Position numbers and translations under genes: made by a program. 64,000 nt of DNA from Nocardia amikacinitolerans NBRC 108937 (GTDB taxonomy: Bacteria; Actinomycetota; Actinomycetes; Mycobacteriales; Mycobacteriaceae): the NCBI RefSeq assembly GCF_001612615.1, contig NZ_BDAU01000009.1, positions 62,001 to 126,000 on the forward strand, in the 5' to 3' direction. Within the stretch, counting starts at the first letter, position 1, and the number at the start of each line of letters is the position of its first letter. This document shows, one piece after another, positions 18,966-28,310 of the stretch. The notes beneath the pieces were generated by a model that saw nothing but the letters and a program-made list of their open reading frames with translations, searched no databases and was not told the origin of the DNA.

Positions 18966-20387
18966 TCAGCGCAGCATCCGCGGATACGGCAGGTCGGTGC
19001 TGGTGTTCTCCGACACCGCCAGCGGACTGCCGATCTGCGGGAACGCCCGCTGCGGGCAGGCGGGCCGCTCGCACACCTTGCATCCCGCGCCGATCGGCAC
19101 CGCGGCGCCGGGATCGTCCAGGTGCAAGCCGGTCGAATACACCAGGCGGTCGGCGTATTCGATGTCGCAGCCGAGGCCGATGGCGAAATTCTTTGTCGCC
19201 GTGCCGAATCCGTGCGGCGCGATGAAGGCCGTCCGGGCGATCCACAGGTAGCGCCTGCCGTCGGGCATGGACGAGATCTGGGTGAGGATGCGGCCCGGAT
19301 GGGCGAACGCCTCGTGCACCACCCACAGCGGGCAGCTGCCGCCGACACGGGAGAAGTGAAAAGCCGTGGCGGACTGGCGTTTCGAGATGTTGCCCGCGCG
19401 GTCGGTGCGGACGAGGAAGAACGGAACCCCGCGCTGACCCTGCCGTTGCAGCGTGCTCAGGCGGTGGCAGATGGTCTCGAAGCCGACCTCGAAACGCAGG
19501 CTCAGCAGGTCGATGTCGTAGCGCAGTTCCTCGGCCGAGCGCAGGAACCGCCCGTAGGGCAGGATCAGCGCGCCCGCGAAGTAGTTGGCCAGACCTATTC
19601 GGGCCAGCGCGCGGGATTCACCGGTCAGCGAGGGGGTTTCGCTGAGCACCGCGTCGAGCTCGGCGCCGAAGAGCAGGAAGCCGAGGGTCGTCGCGATCTG
19701 GAAGGCCCGCTGGCCGGGGCGCAGTCTGCGGGCCAGGGTCAGGGTTCGGCTCTCGGGGTCGTAGTGGCGCTTCGGGATCGAGGGGTCGGCGCCGTCGCCG
19801 CGCACCAGAACGGTCACGCCCGCCCGCTCCTCGGCGATCCTGGCGAGCTGGCGGTCCAGCGAACCGATCGTCAGGCCGCACTCCTCGAAGAGCTGTTCGG
19901 CGAGGTGGTCCAGGTGCGGGATGTGGTTGTGGTGGTCGTAGAAGAAGTCGCGGACGTCCTCGTAGGGCATCGGGACGCCGGGTCCGCCGGTGGGCGCGGC
20001 CACCCGGGAGGACAGGAGATCGAGTTGGTCGGTGGCGGCGCGCAACCGCCGGTGCATCGCGACCAGGATCCGAGCCACCTCCGGCTGGCGGGTGGCCAGC
20101 TCCTCGACTTCCGTCAGCGGGGCGCTGTCGCCGCCCGCGGCGTCGACGAGCACCTCGTGTAGGTCGGAGACCAGACGCGCGTCGGAGTCGGCGGCGAAGA
20201 ACTGCACGTCCAGGTCGAAGGTGGAGTTGAGCTTCAACAGCACCGGAATGGTGAGCGGTCGCTGGTCGCGTTCCAGCTGGTTGAGATAACTGGGCGAGAG
20301 ATCGAGGGATTTCGCCAGTGCCGCCTGCGTCATCCGCCGTTCCTCGCGCAATCGCCGCAGCCGGGCGCCCGCATACATCTTGCGCAC
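18966..20387 (-). CDS. prpR: PrpR/RamB-type transcriptional regulator of propionate metabolism
   Basis: Activator of the methylcitrate cycle genes, sensing acyl-CoA. The 473 residues contain an XRE helix-turn-helix (about 9-62: RRLREERRMTQAALAKSLD), an IrrE-like middle domain, and the short-chain acyl-CoA regulator C-terminal domain. That domain contains SCPLW and the cluster GCKVCERPACPQ (about 435-446), which would give the four cysteines of the 4Fe-4S cluster known in M. tuberculosis PrpR. GTG at 20387 follows AGGA at eight bases; ATG at 20378 is an alternative. It is divergent from prpD across 158 bases, as with Rv1129c and prpD. Confidence 0.92.
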   Translation of the reverse strand: MRKMYAGARLRRLREERRMTQAALAKSLDLSPSYLNQLERDQRPLTIPVLLKLNSTFDLDVQFFAADSDARLVSDLHEVLVDAAGGDSAPLTEVEELATRQPEVARILVAMHRRLRAATDQLDLLSSRVAAPTGGPGVPMPYEDVRDFFYDHHNHIPHLDHLAEQLFEECGLTIGSLDRQLARIAEERAGVTVLVRGDGADPSIPKRHYDPESRTLTLARRLRPGQRAFQIATTLGFLLFGAELDAVLSETPSLTGESRALARIGLANYFAGALILPYGRFLRSAEELRYDIDLLSLRFEVGFETICHRLSTLQRQGQRGVPFFLVRTDRAGNISKRQSATAFHFSRVGGSCPLWVVHEAFAHPGRILTQISSMPDGRRYLWIARTAFIAPHGFGTATKNFAIGLGCDIEYADRLVYSTGLHLDDPGAAVPIGAGCKVCERPACPQRAFPQIGSPLAVSENTSTDLPYPRMLR

Positions 20388-20545
20388 GGGCGAATCCTAG
20401 CGGCTTCGCCTTCGCAAACATCGCAGAATCGGTAGTTCTCGCCCACAAAAATCGGCATATGCAAGGGGTTCTTGCTTCGGCATTCGCTGCGTAGCGTGCG
20501 AAGAGAGGCCCTTGGGCCGGTAGCCGTCCAGAACCCGGAGGATGC
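20388..20545. promoter_or_regulatory. prpR-prpD divergent control region
   Basis: PrpR/RamB proteins bind sites centred on TTTGCAAA-like sequences. Here TTCGCAAA lies at 20411-20418 and an inverted TGCGAA at 20497-20502, with a further ATGCAAGG near 20458. These are candidate operators only. A strong GGAGG precedes the prpD ATG. Confidence 0.45.
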
Positions 20546-22069
20546 ATGAAGACCCATATAGTACGCGCTCGCGCCGCCGACGAGGCGTTTCCGCGCGGCG
20601 AACATCTCGCCGCGAAAATCGCGGAGGTCGCCGCCGATCCGGTCGAGGTGACCGACGAGGTCGCCGAGATGATCGTGAACCGGATCATCGACAACGCGGC
20701 CGTCGCCGCGGCGTCGGTGCTGCGCCGTCCGGTGACCAGCGCTCGTATCCAGGCGACGGCCCAGCCGTACCGGCCGCGTGAGGGGCGGTCGGGCGGCACG
20801 GTGTTCGGCCTGTCGACGCAGACCAGGGTCTCGCCGGAGTGGGCCGCGTGGGCCAACGGGGTCGCGGTGCGCGAGCTGGACTTCCACGACACGTTCCTCG
20901 CCGCGGAGTACTCGCACCCCGGCGACAACATCCCGCCGATCCTCGCCGTCGCCCAGCACACCGGCCGCACCGGCGCAGAGCTGATCCGCGGCCTGGCCAC
21001 CGGTTACGAGATCCAGATCGACCTGGTGCGCGGAATCTGCCTGCACGAGCACAAGATCGACCACGTCGCCCATCTCGGCCCTTCGGCCGCCGCGGGCATC
21101 GGCACGCTGCTCGGCTTGGACACCGAGACCATCTACCAGGCCATCGGCCAGGCGCTGCACACCACCACCGCGACCAGGCAGTCGCGCAAGGGCGAGATCT
21201 CCAGCTGGAAGGCCTACGCGCCGGCGTTCGCGGGCAAGATGGCGGTCGAGGCGGTGGACAGGGCGATGCGCGGCGAAGGCGCGCCCGCGCCGATCTGGGA
21301 GGGCGCCGACGGCGTCATCGCGTGGCTGCTCGGCGGAACGGACGTCGAATACCAGGTGTCGCTGCCCGCGCCCGGCGAGGCGAAGCGAGCCATTCTGGAC
21401 AGCTACACCAAGGAGCACTCGGCCGAGTACCAGAGCCAGGCCCCGATCGACCTGGCCCGCCGGATGCGCTCGCGCATCGGCGATCTCGACCAGATCGCGT
21501 CCATCGTGCTGCACACCAGCCACCACACCCACGTGGTGATCGGCACCGGCTCCGGCGATCCGCAGAAGTTCGACCCGCACGCGAGCCGGGAGACCCTGGA
21601 CCACTCCGTTCCCTATATCTTCGCGGTGGCGCTGCAGGATGGCGGCTGGCACCACGAGCGCTCCTACACGCCCGAGCGCGCGCAGCGGCCGGACACCGTC
21701 GAGCTGTGGCACAAGATCTCCACGGTCGAGGACCCCGAGTGGACCCGCCGCTACCACTCGACCGACCCGAACGAGAAGGCGTTCGGCGCGCGTGCGGTGG
21801 TGACGTTGAAGAGCGGCGAGACCATCGTCGACGAACTGGCCGTGGCCGACGCGCACCCGCTCGGCGCGCGTCCGTTCGCCCGCGCCCAGTACATCGAGAA
21901 GTTTCGGACGCTGGCCGACGGGGTAGTAGATCCTGCGGAGCAGGACCGTTTCCTCGACGCGGCGCAGCGCACCGCGAAACTCGGTGCGAGCGAACTCGAT
22001 CAGCTGACGTTCACCGTGGCGCCCGAGGTCCTCGGCCGGGCACCGGAGGTTCGTGAGGGGATCTTCTGA
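20546..22069 (+). CDS. prpD: 2-methylcitrate dehydratase PrpD
   Basis: Dehydrates 2-methylcitrate to 2-methyl-cis-aconitate in the methylcitrate cycle, which oxidises propionyl-CoA from odd-chain fatty acids, branched amino acids and sterols. The 507-residue MmgE/PrpD-family product has [44 protein letters not shown], and [19 protein letters not shown], all conserved in the family. ATG at 20546 has GGAGG four bases upstream. Its TGA overlaps the prpB ATG by one base (TGATG), so it is the first gene of a tight prpD-prpB-prpC operon. Confidence 0.95.
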   Translation: MKTHIVRARAADEAFPRGEHLAAKIAEVAADPVEVTDEVAEMIVNRIIDNAAVAAASVLRRPVTSARIQATAQPYRPREGRSGGTVFGLSTQTRVSPEWAAWANGVAVRELDFHDTFLAAEYSHPGDNIPPILAVAQHTGRTGAELIRGLATGYEIQIDLVRGICLHEHKIDHVAHLGPSAAAGIGTLLGLDTETIYQAIGQALHTTTATRQSRKGEISSWKAYAPAFAGKMAVEAVDRAMRGEGAPAPIWEGADGVIAWLLGGTDVEYQVSLPAPGEAKRAILDSYTKEHSAEYQSQAPIDLARRMRSRIGDLDQIASIVLHTSHHTHVVIGTGSGDPQKFDPHASRETLDHSVPYIFAVALQDGGWHHERSYTPERAQRPDTVELWHKISTVEDPEWTRRYHSTDPNEKAFGARAVVTLKSGETIVDELAVADAHPLGARPFARAQYIEKFRTLADGVVDPAEQDRFLDAAQRTAKLGASELDQLTFTVAPEVLGRAPEVREGIF

Positions 22070-22992
22070 TGCCCGACCAACTCCGTTCCGGCCTGATGGC
22101 CGCCGCCACCACCGCCGCCGACAAGCGGGCGGCCTTTCGTGCCGGACTGAACTCCGGTCGCATCCAGCGCTTGCCCGGGGCGTTCAATCCGCTGGTGGCC
22201 ACGCTGATCCAGCAACTGGGCTTCGAGGGCGTGTACGTCTCCGGTGCGGTGGTGTCGGCCGAATTGGCGCTGCCCGACATCGGTTTGACCACGCTGACCG
22301 AGGTCGTCGAGCGCGGTCGCCAGATCGCCAGAATGACCGACCTGCCCGTGCTCATCGACGCCGACACCGGTTTCGGCGAGCCGATGAACGCCGCGCGCAC
22401 GGTGACCATGCTCGAGGACGCGGGCCTCGCGGGCTGCCACATCGAGGACCAGGTGAATCCCAAGCGCTGCGGTCACCTCGACGGCAAAGCCGTTGTGCCG
22501 GTAAACGATATGGTGCGCAGGCTGCGCGCCGCCGTCTCGGCGCGGCGCGATCCCGGCTTCGTGATCTGCGCACGGACCGACGCGCGCGGCACCGAGGGTT
22601 TGGACGCGGCCATCGATCGCGCCAAGGCCTATGCCGACGCGGGGGCGGACCTGATCTTCACCGAAGCGCTCGCCGACGCGGCCGAGTTCGCGAAGTTCCG
22701 TGCCGCCGTTGATGTTCCGCTGCTGGCCAACATGACCGAGTTCGGCAAGTCCGAACTGCTCTCGGCGGGGACGCTGGAGGATCTCGGCTTCAACGCGGTG
22801 ATCTACCCGGTGACCGCATTGCGGCTGGCGATGCACGCGGTGGAGCAGGGATTGACCGAGATCGCCTCGACCGGAACGCAATCCGGGCTGCTCGACCGCA
22901 TGCAGCACCGCGCCCGGCTCTACGAGTTGCTGGAATACCAGCGCTACAACGACTTCGACTCCGGAATATTCACCTTCACGCTGAGCGAGTGA
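22069..22992 (+). CDS. prpB: 2-methylisocitrate lyase
   Basis: Cleaves 2-methylisocitrate to pyruvate and succinate. The 307-residue isocitrate-lyase-superfamily protein has DADTGFGEPMNAARTV (metal site), EDQVNPKRCGHLDGK with the catalytic cysteine of the KRCGH signature, and ICARTDARGTEGLDAAIDRA. It starts on the last base of the prpD stop codon. M. tuberculosis lacks prpB and relies on isocitrate lyase, so a full prpDBC set is the Nocardia/Rhodococcus arrangement. Confidence 0.95.
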   Translation: MPDQLRSGLMAAATTAADKRAAFRAGLNSGRIQRLPGAFNPLVATLIQQLGFEGVYVSGAVVSAELALPDIGLTTLTEVVERGRQIARMTDLPVLIDADTGFGEPMNAARTVTMLEDAGLAGCHIEDQVNPKRCGHLDGKAVVPVNDMVRRLRAAVSARRDPGFVICARTDARGTEGLDAAIDRAKAYADAGADLIFTEALADAAEFAKFRAAVDVPLLANMTEFGKSELLSAGTLEDLGFNAVIYPVTALRLAMHAVEQGLTEIASTGTQSGLLDRMQHRARLYELLEYQRYNDFDSGIFTFTLSE

Positions 22993-22995
22993 ACC

Positions 22996-24132
22996 ATGAC
23001 CGAGATCAGAAAGGGCCTGGCCGGAGTGGTGGTCGATACCACCGCCATCTCCAAGGTCGTGCCCGAGACCAATTCGCTGACCTACCGCGGTTACGCGGTC
23101 CAGGATCTGGCCGCGCACTGTAGTTTCGAGGAGGTCGCCTACCTGCTGTGGTACGGCGAGCTTCCCGACGTCGCCCAGCTCGAACTGCTGTGCCAGCGGG
23201 AGCGCGCGCAGCGGCGGATCGACCGGTCGATCCTGTCGCTGATCGAGAAGATGCCCGACAGCTGCCACCCGATGGACGTCGTCCGCACGGTGGTGAGCTA
23301 CCTCGGCGCGGAGGACGCGGGCATAGACCCGGACGGCGTCGCTGCACCAAAAGACTTGCTGGCCAGGGCATTACGGTTGACAGCCGTGCTGCCGACGGTG
23401 GTCGCCGCCGACATGCGCCGCCGCCGCGGCCTCGATCCCATCGCGCCGCACTCGCACCTGGGTTTCGCGGAGAACTTCCTGAACATGTGCTTCGGCGAGG
23501 TGCCGGACCAGCGGATCGTCCGCGCCTTCGAGGCGTCGCTGATCCTCTACGCCGAGCACAGCTTCAACGCCTCCACCTTCGCCGCCCGCGTCGTCACCTC
23601 CACCCGCTCCGACCTCTACAGCGCGGTCACCGCCGCCATCGGCGCACTCAAGGGGCCGTTGCACGGCGGAGCCAACGAAGCCGTGATGCACATGATGCTG
23701 GAGATCGGCGAGCCGGAGCGCGCGGCGGACTGGTTGCGCGCTAAGCTTGCCGCCAAACACAAGGTGATGGGCTTCGGCCACCGCGTCTACAAGAACGGCG
23801 ACTCCCGCGTCCCCACCATGAAGGCGGCGCTGGACGAGGTGGCCGCGGTGACGGGCGGCGCGCGCTGGCTGCGAATGTACGACGAGCTGGAACGAACCAT
23901 GGTCGAAGCCACCGGCATTCGCCCGAACCTCGACTTCCCGGCCGGACCCGCGTACTACCTGATGGGTTTCGACATCGAAATGTTCACCCCCATCTTCGTG
24001 CTCAGCCGCATCACCGGCTGGACCGCCCACATCGCCGAACAGTCGGCGGCCAACGCGCTCATCCGACCGCTGTCGGAGTACACCGGGGTGCCCCAACGCG
24101 AGCTGCTCGCCGCGGGGTCAGCGCGCCGCTAG
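22996..24132 (+). CDS. prpC: 2-methylcitrate synthase
   Basis: Condenses propionyl-CoA with oxaloacetate. The 378-residue citrate-synthase-fold protein carries HSFNASTFAARVVTSTRSD, LKGPLHGGANEAVM with an active-site histidine, MGFGHRVYKNGDSRVP with the second histidine, and the aspartate in NLDFPAGPAYY. It starts three bases after prpB. Oxaloacetate could be resupplied by the pyruvate carboxylase encoded at 28.3 kb. It is followed by two inverted repeats (24186 and 24257). Confidence 0.95.
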   Translation: MTEIRKGLAGVVVDTTAISKVVPETNSLTYRGYAVQDLAAHCSFEEVAYLLWYGELPDVAQLELLCQRERAQRRIDRSILSLIEKMPDSCHPMDVVRTVVSYLGAEDAGIDPDGVAAPKDLLARALRLTAVLPTVVAADMRRRRGLDPIAPHSHLGFAENFLNMCFGEVPDQRIVRAFEASLILYAEHSFNASTFAARVVTSTRSDLYSAVTAAIGALKGPLHGGANEAVMHMMLEIGEPERAADWLRAKLAAKHKVMGFGHRVYKNGDSRVPTMKAALDEVAAVTGGARWLRMYDELERTMVEATGIRPNLDFPAGPAYYLMGFDIEMFTPIFVLSRITGWTAHIAEQSAANALIRPLSEYTGVPQRELLAAGSARR

Positions 24133-24185
24133 GCCGAGGCGCATGGCCGCGGCTGGCTGCGGCGGTGGTGCGCCATGTCCGCCGC

Positions 24186-24215
24186 CCCCGGGCGGACTTC
24201 GCCCACCGCCCGGGG
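24186..24215 (+). terminator. Terminator-like hairpin after prpC
   Basis: CCCCGGGCGG (24186-24195) and CCGCCCGGGG (24206-24215) form a perfect 10-pair stem with a 10-base loop, 53 bases past the prpC stop. Confidence 0.55.
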
Positions 24216-24256
24216 CCGGGCCGAGGCGGGAGGCACCTGCCACAAAGGTTTCGTAC

Positions 24257-24285
24257 GCGCCACATAGGCACCGGCTATGTGGCGC
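24257..24285. repeat. Perfect inverted repeat
   Basis: GCGCCACATAG (24257-24267) and CTATGTGGCGC (24275-24285) around a 7-base spacer; pairing extends at least two further bases on each side. It is unusually AT-containing for the region. It may be a second terminator or a protein-binding site. Confidence 0.6.
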
Positions 24286-24417
24286 GTGCAGAACGTGTGT
24301 GGGATCGCCTCGGTGCGGTCCGAGGGCACAGGGGGTCACCGACGGTCTTCCGGGTGGACAGAGCGGTGGTGCGCCGGGTGCGGCATGGCCGGGCGGGTTT
24401 GGCGGACGTACCCGCTG

Positions 24418-24443
24418 TTCAACCAAGCAGTTGTTTGGTTGAA
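24418..24443 (+). promoter_or_regulatory. Palindromic operator candidate upstream of the LEH-like gene
   Basis: TTCAACCAA (24418-24426) and TTGGTTGAA (24435-24443) are exact inverted repeats with an 8-base spacer, ending 48 bases before the downstream ATG. Size and symmetry resemble TetR-family operators. No TetR gene lies in the window. Confidence 0.5.
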
Positions 24444-24491
24444 TCGGTTGATCGAGCCGATGACCCCGGTGCCAAGGAAGCGAGCGTTGCT

Positions 24492-24869
24492 ATGACCGGT
24501 CCCGACGAACTCGTCCGCGCGATGTGTCAGAGCTGGTCGGATCCCGACCCCGATCGGATCGCTTCGTATTTCGCCGAAGACGCGGTGTACCACAACATTC
24601 CGATGGAGCCGATCGTCGGCCGTGCCGCCATTCGCGATTTCATCGCAGGCTTCCTCGCCACCTTCGACGCCATCGATTTCGACATCCACCATCAGGTGAC
24701 CTCGGGCAACGTCGTCATGAACGAACGCACCGACACCTTGCGCGGCAACGGCCGCGACACCCCACTCCCCGTCATGGGCGTCTTCGAGGTCGACAACGGC
24801 GCCATCACCGCCTGGCGCGACTACTTCGACATGGCCGCCATCAACCGCGCCTTCGGCCTGCCCAACTGA
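24492..24869 (+). CDS. SnoaL/limonene-1,2-epoxide-hydrolase-like protein
   Basis: A 125-residue cystatin-like alpha+beta-barrel protein of the LEH/SnoaL superfamily. Features: SWSDPDPDRIASYFAEDAVYHNIPMEPIVGRAAIR at the N-terminus, then NVVMNERTDTL and AITAWRDYFDMAAINRAFG. The arginine and aspartates found in limonene-epoxide hydrolase (NERTD and WRDYFD) are present, so it could act on an epoxide, but the substrate cannot be read from sequence. ATG at 24492. It stands alone behind the palindrome at 24418, suggesting induction by a small ligand. Confidence 0.8.
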   Translation: MTGPDELVRAMCQSWSDPDPDRIASYFAEDAVYHNIPMEPIVGRAAIRDFIAGFLATFDAIDFDIHHQVTSGNVVMNERTDTLRGNGRDTPLPVMGVFEVDNGAITAWRDYFDMAAINRAFGLPN

Positions 24870-25397
24870 GCGGAGCCGCCACCTCACACCGCCGGGAGCC
24901 GCGCCATCTCCGGCCTCGACTCGATCCAGGCTGAGCGGACTCGGTGGCGTTGTGAGCGACCCGGGTCGGCCATCGGCTGTGCCCTCGGCCTATCCGGTCG
25001 AAATCGAAGTTTGCCGAGAGGGAACCGAATGGTCACCGCGCGCGTCGAACAAAGACAGCAGGGGAGAACTGTTGATCGACGTGTGAGGAGGGGTGGCGCA
25101 TGGAGCGGTCGAGGTGTGTGCCGTCGTGGCGGCAGGGGGTGAGTCCCAAGGCGCGTGAGCGTCGGGTGCGGCAGGAGGGGGAGGCTTGCGAGAGTTATAC
25201 GCCGAGGAAGCGGCAGCAACAGAGGCGTCCGCCGGAGAACGACTGAGATCGCTTCTGGCGGAGTGGGATTCCACTTCGCGTGCGGCGGGGAGTTGGGATC
25301 GGTGTTCGAGGGAGGGCAACTGAGATCGCGTCGGCCGAAGCGGCGTCCGGCGTAGGGCGGTGGGATCGCGTCCGGTCGAGGGGTGATCGATGCGCAG
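24870..25397. other. Gene-free region between LEH-like gene and metE
   Basis: About 530 bases between converging genes. The plus strand is purine/G-rich from about 25080, with a repeated CTGAGATCGC (25243-25252 and 25320-25329) and related GGGATCGCGT words. No convincing gene, RNA structure or mobile-element end is visible. Confidence 0.45.
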
Positions 25398-25431
25398 CGG
25401 CCGGGCCGCGCGGGAAAGCGCGGCCCGGCCG
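25398..25431 (-). terminator. Strong terminator after metE
   Basis: CGGCCGGGCCGCGC (25398-25411) pairs perfectly with GCGCGGCCCGGCCG (25418-25431) around GGGAAA. It lies six bases beyond the metE stop. Confidence 0.8.
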
Positions 25432-25436
25432 GAGTT

Positions 25437-27704
25437 CTAGCGCACGGCCTTGGCCGCCGCGACCATGTTGCGCAGCGAGGCTTCCACCTCGACCGGGCCG
25501 CGGGTCTTCAGGCCGCAGTCCGGGTTGACCCAGAGCCGTTCGGCGGGAACGGCTTTCAGGGCGGCGCGGAGTGAGGTGGTGATCTCCTCGACGCTGGGGA
25601 CGCGCGGGGAGTGGATGTCGTAGACACCCGGGCCGACGCCGAGGTCGAAGCCCGCGGCGTTGAGGTCGTCGAGCACCTCCATGCGGGAGCGGGCCGCCTC
25701 GATGGAGGTCACGTCGGCGTCCAGGCCTGCGATCGCGTCGATGACCTCACCGAACTCCGAGTAGCACAGGTGGGTGTGGATCTGGGTGGCGTCGGAGACG
25801 CCGGAGGTCGCCAGGCGGAACGCGCCCACCGACCAGTCCAGGTAGGCGGGCTGGTCGGCGGCGCGCAGCGGGAGCAGTTCGCGCAGCGCGGGTTCGTCGA
25901 CCTGGATGATGCGGATGCCCGCGGACTGCAGATCCACGGTCTCGTCCCGGATCGCCAGCGCCACCTGGCGCGCCGAGTCGGCCAGCGGCTGGTCGTCGCG
26001 CACGAACGACCAGGCGAGGATGGTGACCGGGCCGGTCAGCATGCCCTTGACCGGCTTGTCGGTCAGCGACTGGGCGTAGGTGATCCAGTCGACGGTCATC
26101 GGCGTGCGCCGGGTGACGTCGCCGAACAGGATCGGCGGCCGCACGCAGCGGGTGCCGTAGGACTGCACCCAGCCGTTCTCGGTGGCCGCGAAACCGTCGA
26201 GCTGCTCGGCGAAGTACTGCACCATGTCGTTGCGCTCCGGCTCGCCGTGCACGAGCACGTCCAGGTCGAGCTTCTCCTGCAACGCGACGACGTCGGCGAT
26301 CTCGGCGCGCATCCGGCGCACGTACTCGGCCTGGTCGATCTCGCCCTTGCGCAGCGCCGCCCTTGCCAGCCGGATCGCCGAGGTCTGCGGGTAGGAGCCG
26401 ATCGTGGTGGTCGGCAGCGCGGGCAGATCGAGCCGCTGGGCTTGGAGCGCGCGGCGCTCGTCGGCGGGCGCGCGCCGGGTGGCGTCCGGGCCGAGCGAGT
26501 CGAGCCGCGCCCGAACCTGCGCGTCGGAGAGTCGCGGGTCGGCGGTGCGGGACTCCGCTGCCGCACGCGCGGCCCCGAGATCGTCCGCGATGGCCTCGGT
26601 GCCCTGCGCCAAAGCCGTTGCCAGCAGCCGCACTTCGGTCACCTTCTCGGCGCCGAAGGCCAGCCAGGAGCGCAGCTTCTCGTCCAGCCCGGTCTCGGGT
26701 TCCAGCGAGTACGGCACGTGCAGCAGCGAGCAGGAGCTCGACACCGCCACCGACGACGCGCTGCCGAGCAGCGTCCCGAGGGTGGACAGCGCGCGGTCGA
26801 GGTCGGTGCGCCACACATTGCGTCCGTCGACCACGCCCGCCACCAGCAGCTTGTCCGCCAGCGAGGGCAGCGAGGCCACCGCGGACAGGTCCAGCGGCGC
26901 GGTGAAGTCGAGCGCGATGCCCTCGACGGCGGTGCTCGCGAGCGCGGGAAGAGCGTCGCCCGGTGTGCCGAAGTAGGTGGCGACCAGGATCGCGGGCCGC
27001 TCGCTCGCCTCGGTGAGCTCGGCGTAGGTGCGCCGGACCAGCTCGATCTCGTCCGCTGTGAGATCGGTGACCAGCACCGGCTCATCGATCTGCACCCACG
27101 CCGCACCCGCGGCGGCGAGCTGACGCAGCAGGTCGCGGTAGAGCGGGACCAGCTCGCCGAGTCGATCCAGCGCCGCGCCGCCGGTGGCCTTGGCCAGCTT
27201 CAGGAAGGTGACCGGCCCGACCACCACCGGACGCGCGGGCACACCGAGCTCGATCGCCTCGCTCAATTCGGCGAGCAGCTTCTCCGGGTGCAGCGCGAAC
27301 GTCGTCTCCGGGCCGATCTCGGGGACGAGGTAGTGGTAGTTGGTGTCGAACCACTTGGTCATCTCCAGCGGTTCGACGGTGTCGGTGCCGCGCGCGGCGG
27401 CGAAGTAGCGGTCGAGCGGATCGGCGATCCCGGCTACCCGCTCGGGCAGCGCGCCGAGCAGGACGGCGGTGTCGAGCACCTGGTCGTAGTAGGAGAAGGT
27501 GCCGACGGGGATCGAGTCCAGCCCGGCAGCCAGCAGCGCGGTCAGCTGGGTTCGCCGCAGGTCGCGGGCGACAGTGTGCAGCTGCTCGGCGTCGATGCGC
27601 CCGGCCCAGTACGACTCGGTGGCGCGCTTCAGCTCGCGCCGCGGCCCCACGCGCGGTAGCCCGAGAACCGTCGCGGTGAATGGTGCGTGTTCGGAAACAG
27701 TCAC
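25437..27704 (-). CDS. metE: Cobalamin-independent methionine synthase
   Basis: Transfers the methyl group of 5-methyltetrahydropteroyl-triglutamate to homocysteine without B12. The 755-residue product has the two-barrel architecture. An N-terminal folate-binding half starts [19 protein letters not shown]; the C-terminal catalytic half has [20 protein letters not shown] (zinc His and Cys) and [12 protein letters not shown] (zinc Cys). GTG at 27704 has GGAG eight bases upstream. A cobalamin riboswitch lies in its leader, so expression should fall when B12 is plentiful, implying a B12-dependent MetH elsewhere in the genome. Confidence 0.96.
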   Translation of the reverse strand: MTVSEHAPFTATVLGLPRVGPRRELKRATESYWAGRIDAEQLHTVARDLRRTQLTALLAAGLDSIPVGTFSYYDQVLDTAVLLGALPERVAGIADPLDRYFAAARGTDTVEPLEMTKWFDTNYHYLVPEIGPETTFALHPEKLLAELSEAIELGVPARPVVVGPVTFLKLAKATGGAALDRLGELVPLYRDLLRQLAAAGAAWVQIDEPVLVTDLTADEIELVRRTYAELTEASERPAILVATYFGTPGDALPALASTAVEGIALDFTAPLDLSAVASLPSLADKLLVAGVVDGRNVWRTDLDRALSTLGTLLGSASSVAVSSSCSLLHVPYSLEPETGLDEKLRSWLAFGAEKVTEVRLLATALAQGTEAIADDLGAARAAAESRTADPRLSDAQVRARLDSLGPDATRRAPADERRALQAQRLDLPALPTTTIGSYPQTSAIRLARAALRKGEIDQAEYVRRMRAEIADVVALQEKLDLDVLVHGEPERNDMVQYFAEQLDGFAATENGWVQSYGTRCVRPPILFGDVTRRTPMTVDWITYAQSLTDKPVKGMLTGPVTILAWSFVRDDQPLADSARQVALAIRDETVDLQSAGIRIIQVDEPALRELLPLRAADQPAYLDWSVGAFRLATSGVSDATQIHTHLCYSEFGEVIDAIAGLDADVTSIEAARSRMEVLDDLNAAGFDLGVGPGVYDIHSPRVPSVEEITTSLRAALKAVPAERLWVNPDCGLKTRGPVEVEASLRNMVAAAKAVR

Positions 27705-27843
27705 GGTGTGCTCCAGTGCTTTTCAGGTCGTGAACCATCGCCATGCGAGCGCGCGGCGACCAGCGAACGTCGCGGGCAACCGAAGACAGACGGAGCCCGG
27801 GAAGCACTGGTGGTCCGCGCGCCCAATCCACGAGGCGGTGGCC

Positions 27844-27864
27844 GCCGGATACGGCGTATCCGGC
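27844..27864 (-). terminator. Hairpin of the riboswitch expression platform
   Basis: On the transcript, GCCGGATAC pairs with GTATCCGGC around a three-base loop, starting six bases after the aptamer end. It is a likely regulated terminator or an element controlling access downstream; no T tract follows. Confidence 0.55.
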
Positions 27865-27870
27865 ACAACT

Positions 27871-28060
27871 GGCAGGTCTTCGGACTCGCGGGCACCGGCT
27901 GGGGAGATTTCCCCTCGCCGACCTACTGACCGCCGCTTCCCAGGCCTTCGCCCAGTGCGTGATGACGGTGTTCGTTCCTGCTCACCGCTGCGGGACAGTC
28001 CCGGATTCCCACCGGGTTCCCTCTCGCCCGCCGCCGGCAAACCGGGAGCGGACTTCGACT
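27871..28060 (-). ncRNA. Cobalamin riboswitch controlling metE
   Basis: Read on the minus strand, the leader contains the conserved cobalamin aptamer strings in order: GGTTTGCC, GAGAGGGAACCCGGTG, GGAATCCGGGACTGTCCCGC, CGGTGAGCAGGAAC, and the 3' B12-box end GTCCGAAGACCTGCC (27871-27885 on the plus strand). The 5' limit is approximate. A metE leader is a standard place for this element in actinobacteria. The 250 bases from 28061 to 28310 must hold both the metE and pyc promoters; I cannot place either with confidence. Confidence 0.93.
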
Positions 28061-28310
28061 CCGGCGCTCGACGTCGGGGCTCCATCTCGTCGGGCGCACT
28101 GGAGAACCAGCTGCGTTGTCCAGCATAAACGGACGGCGGAATATTCCGTGCGCACCCCTCGGCCTGCCCCGCACAGACCGGCGGGGCGGATGGTGAGATG
28201 TGACGCAGGGATGAACGCAACTTCGCAAGCCTGCTAGGTCTCGTTGTGAAGATTGCTGCGAAGGGGACTTCCATGTCGTCGCTGTATTCGGGGCCAGGTA
28301 CCTTGGTTCA

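Larger units (their letters stand above)
24133..24491. other. Intergenic region between prpC and the LEH-like gene
   Basis: A 359-base non-coding stretch. It contains a GC-rich hairpin (24186-24215), a long perfect inverted repeat (24257-24285), a 13-base direct repeat GCGGTGGTGCGCC (near 24161 and 24362), and a palindromic operator candidate (24418-24443). Short open frames here have no recognisable start signals or composition. Confidence 0.5.

Noticed and set aside
24133..24491. Short open frames between prpC and the LEH-like gene
   Set aside because: They are full of inverted-repeat sequence, have no ribosome-binding site and are out of frame with anything recognisable.
24884..25397. Possible gene between the LEH-like gene and metE
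   Set aside because: The open frames on both strands are short, Pro/Arg/Ser-rich and without start signals; only degenerate repeats are seen.
25611..27659. A 682-residue plus-strand open frame opposite metE
   Set aside because: Antisense shadow of methionine synthase; no ribosome-binding site or conserved sequence.
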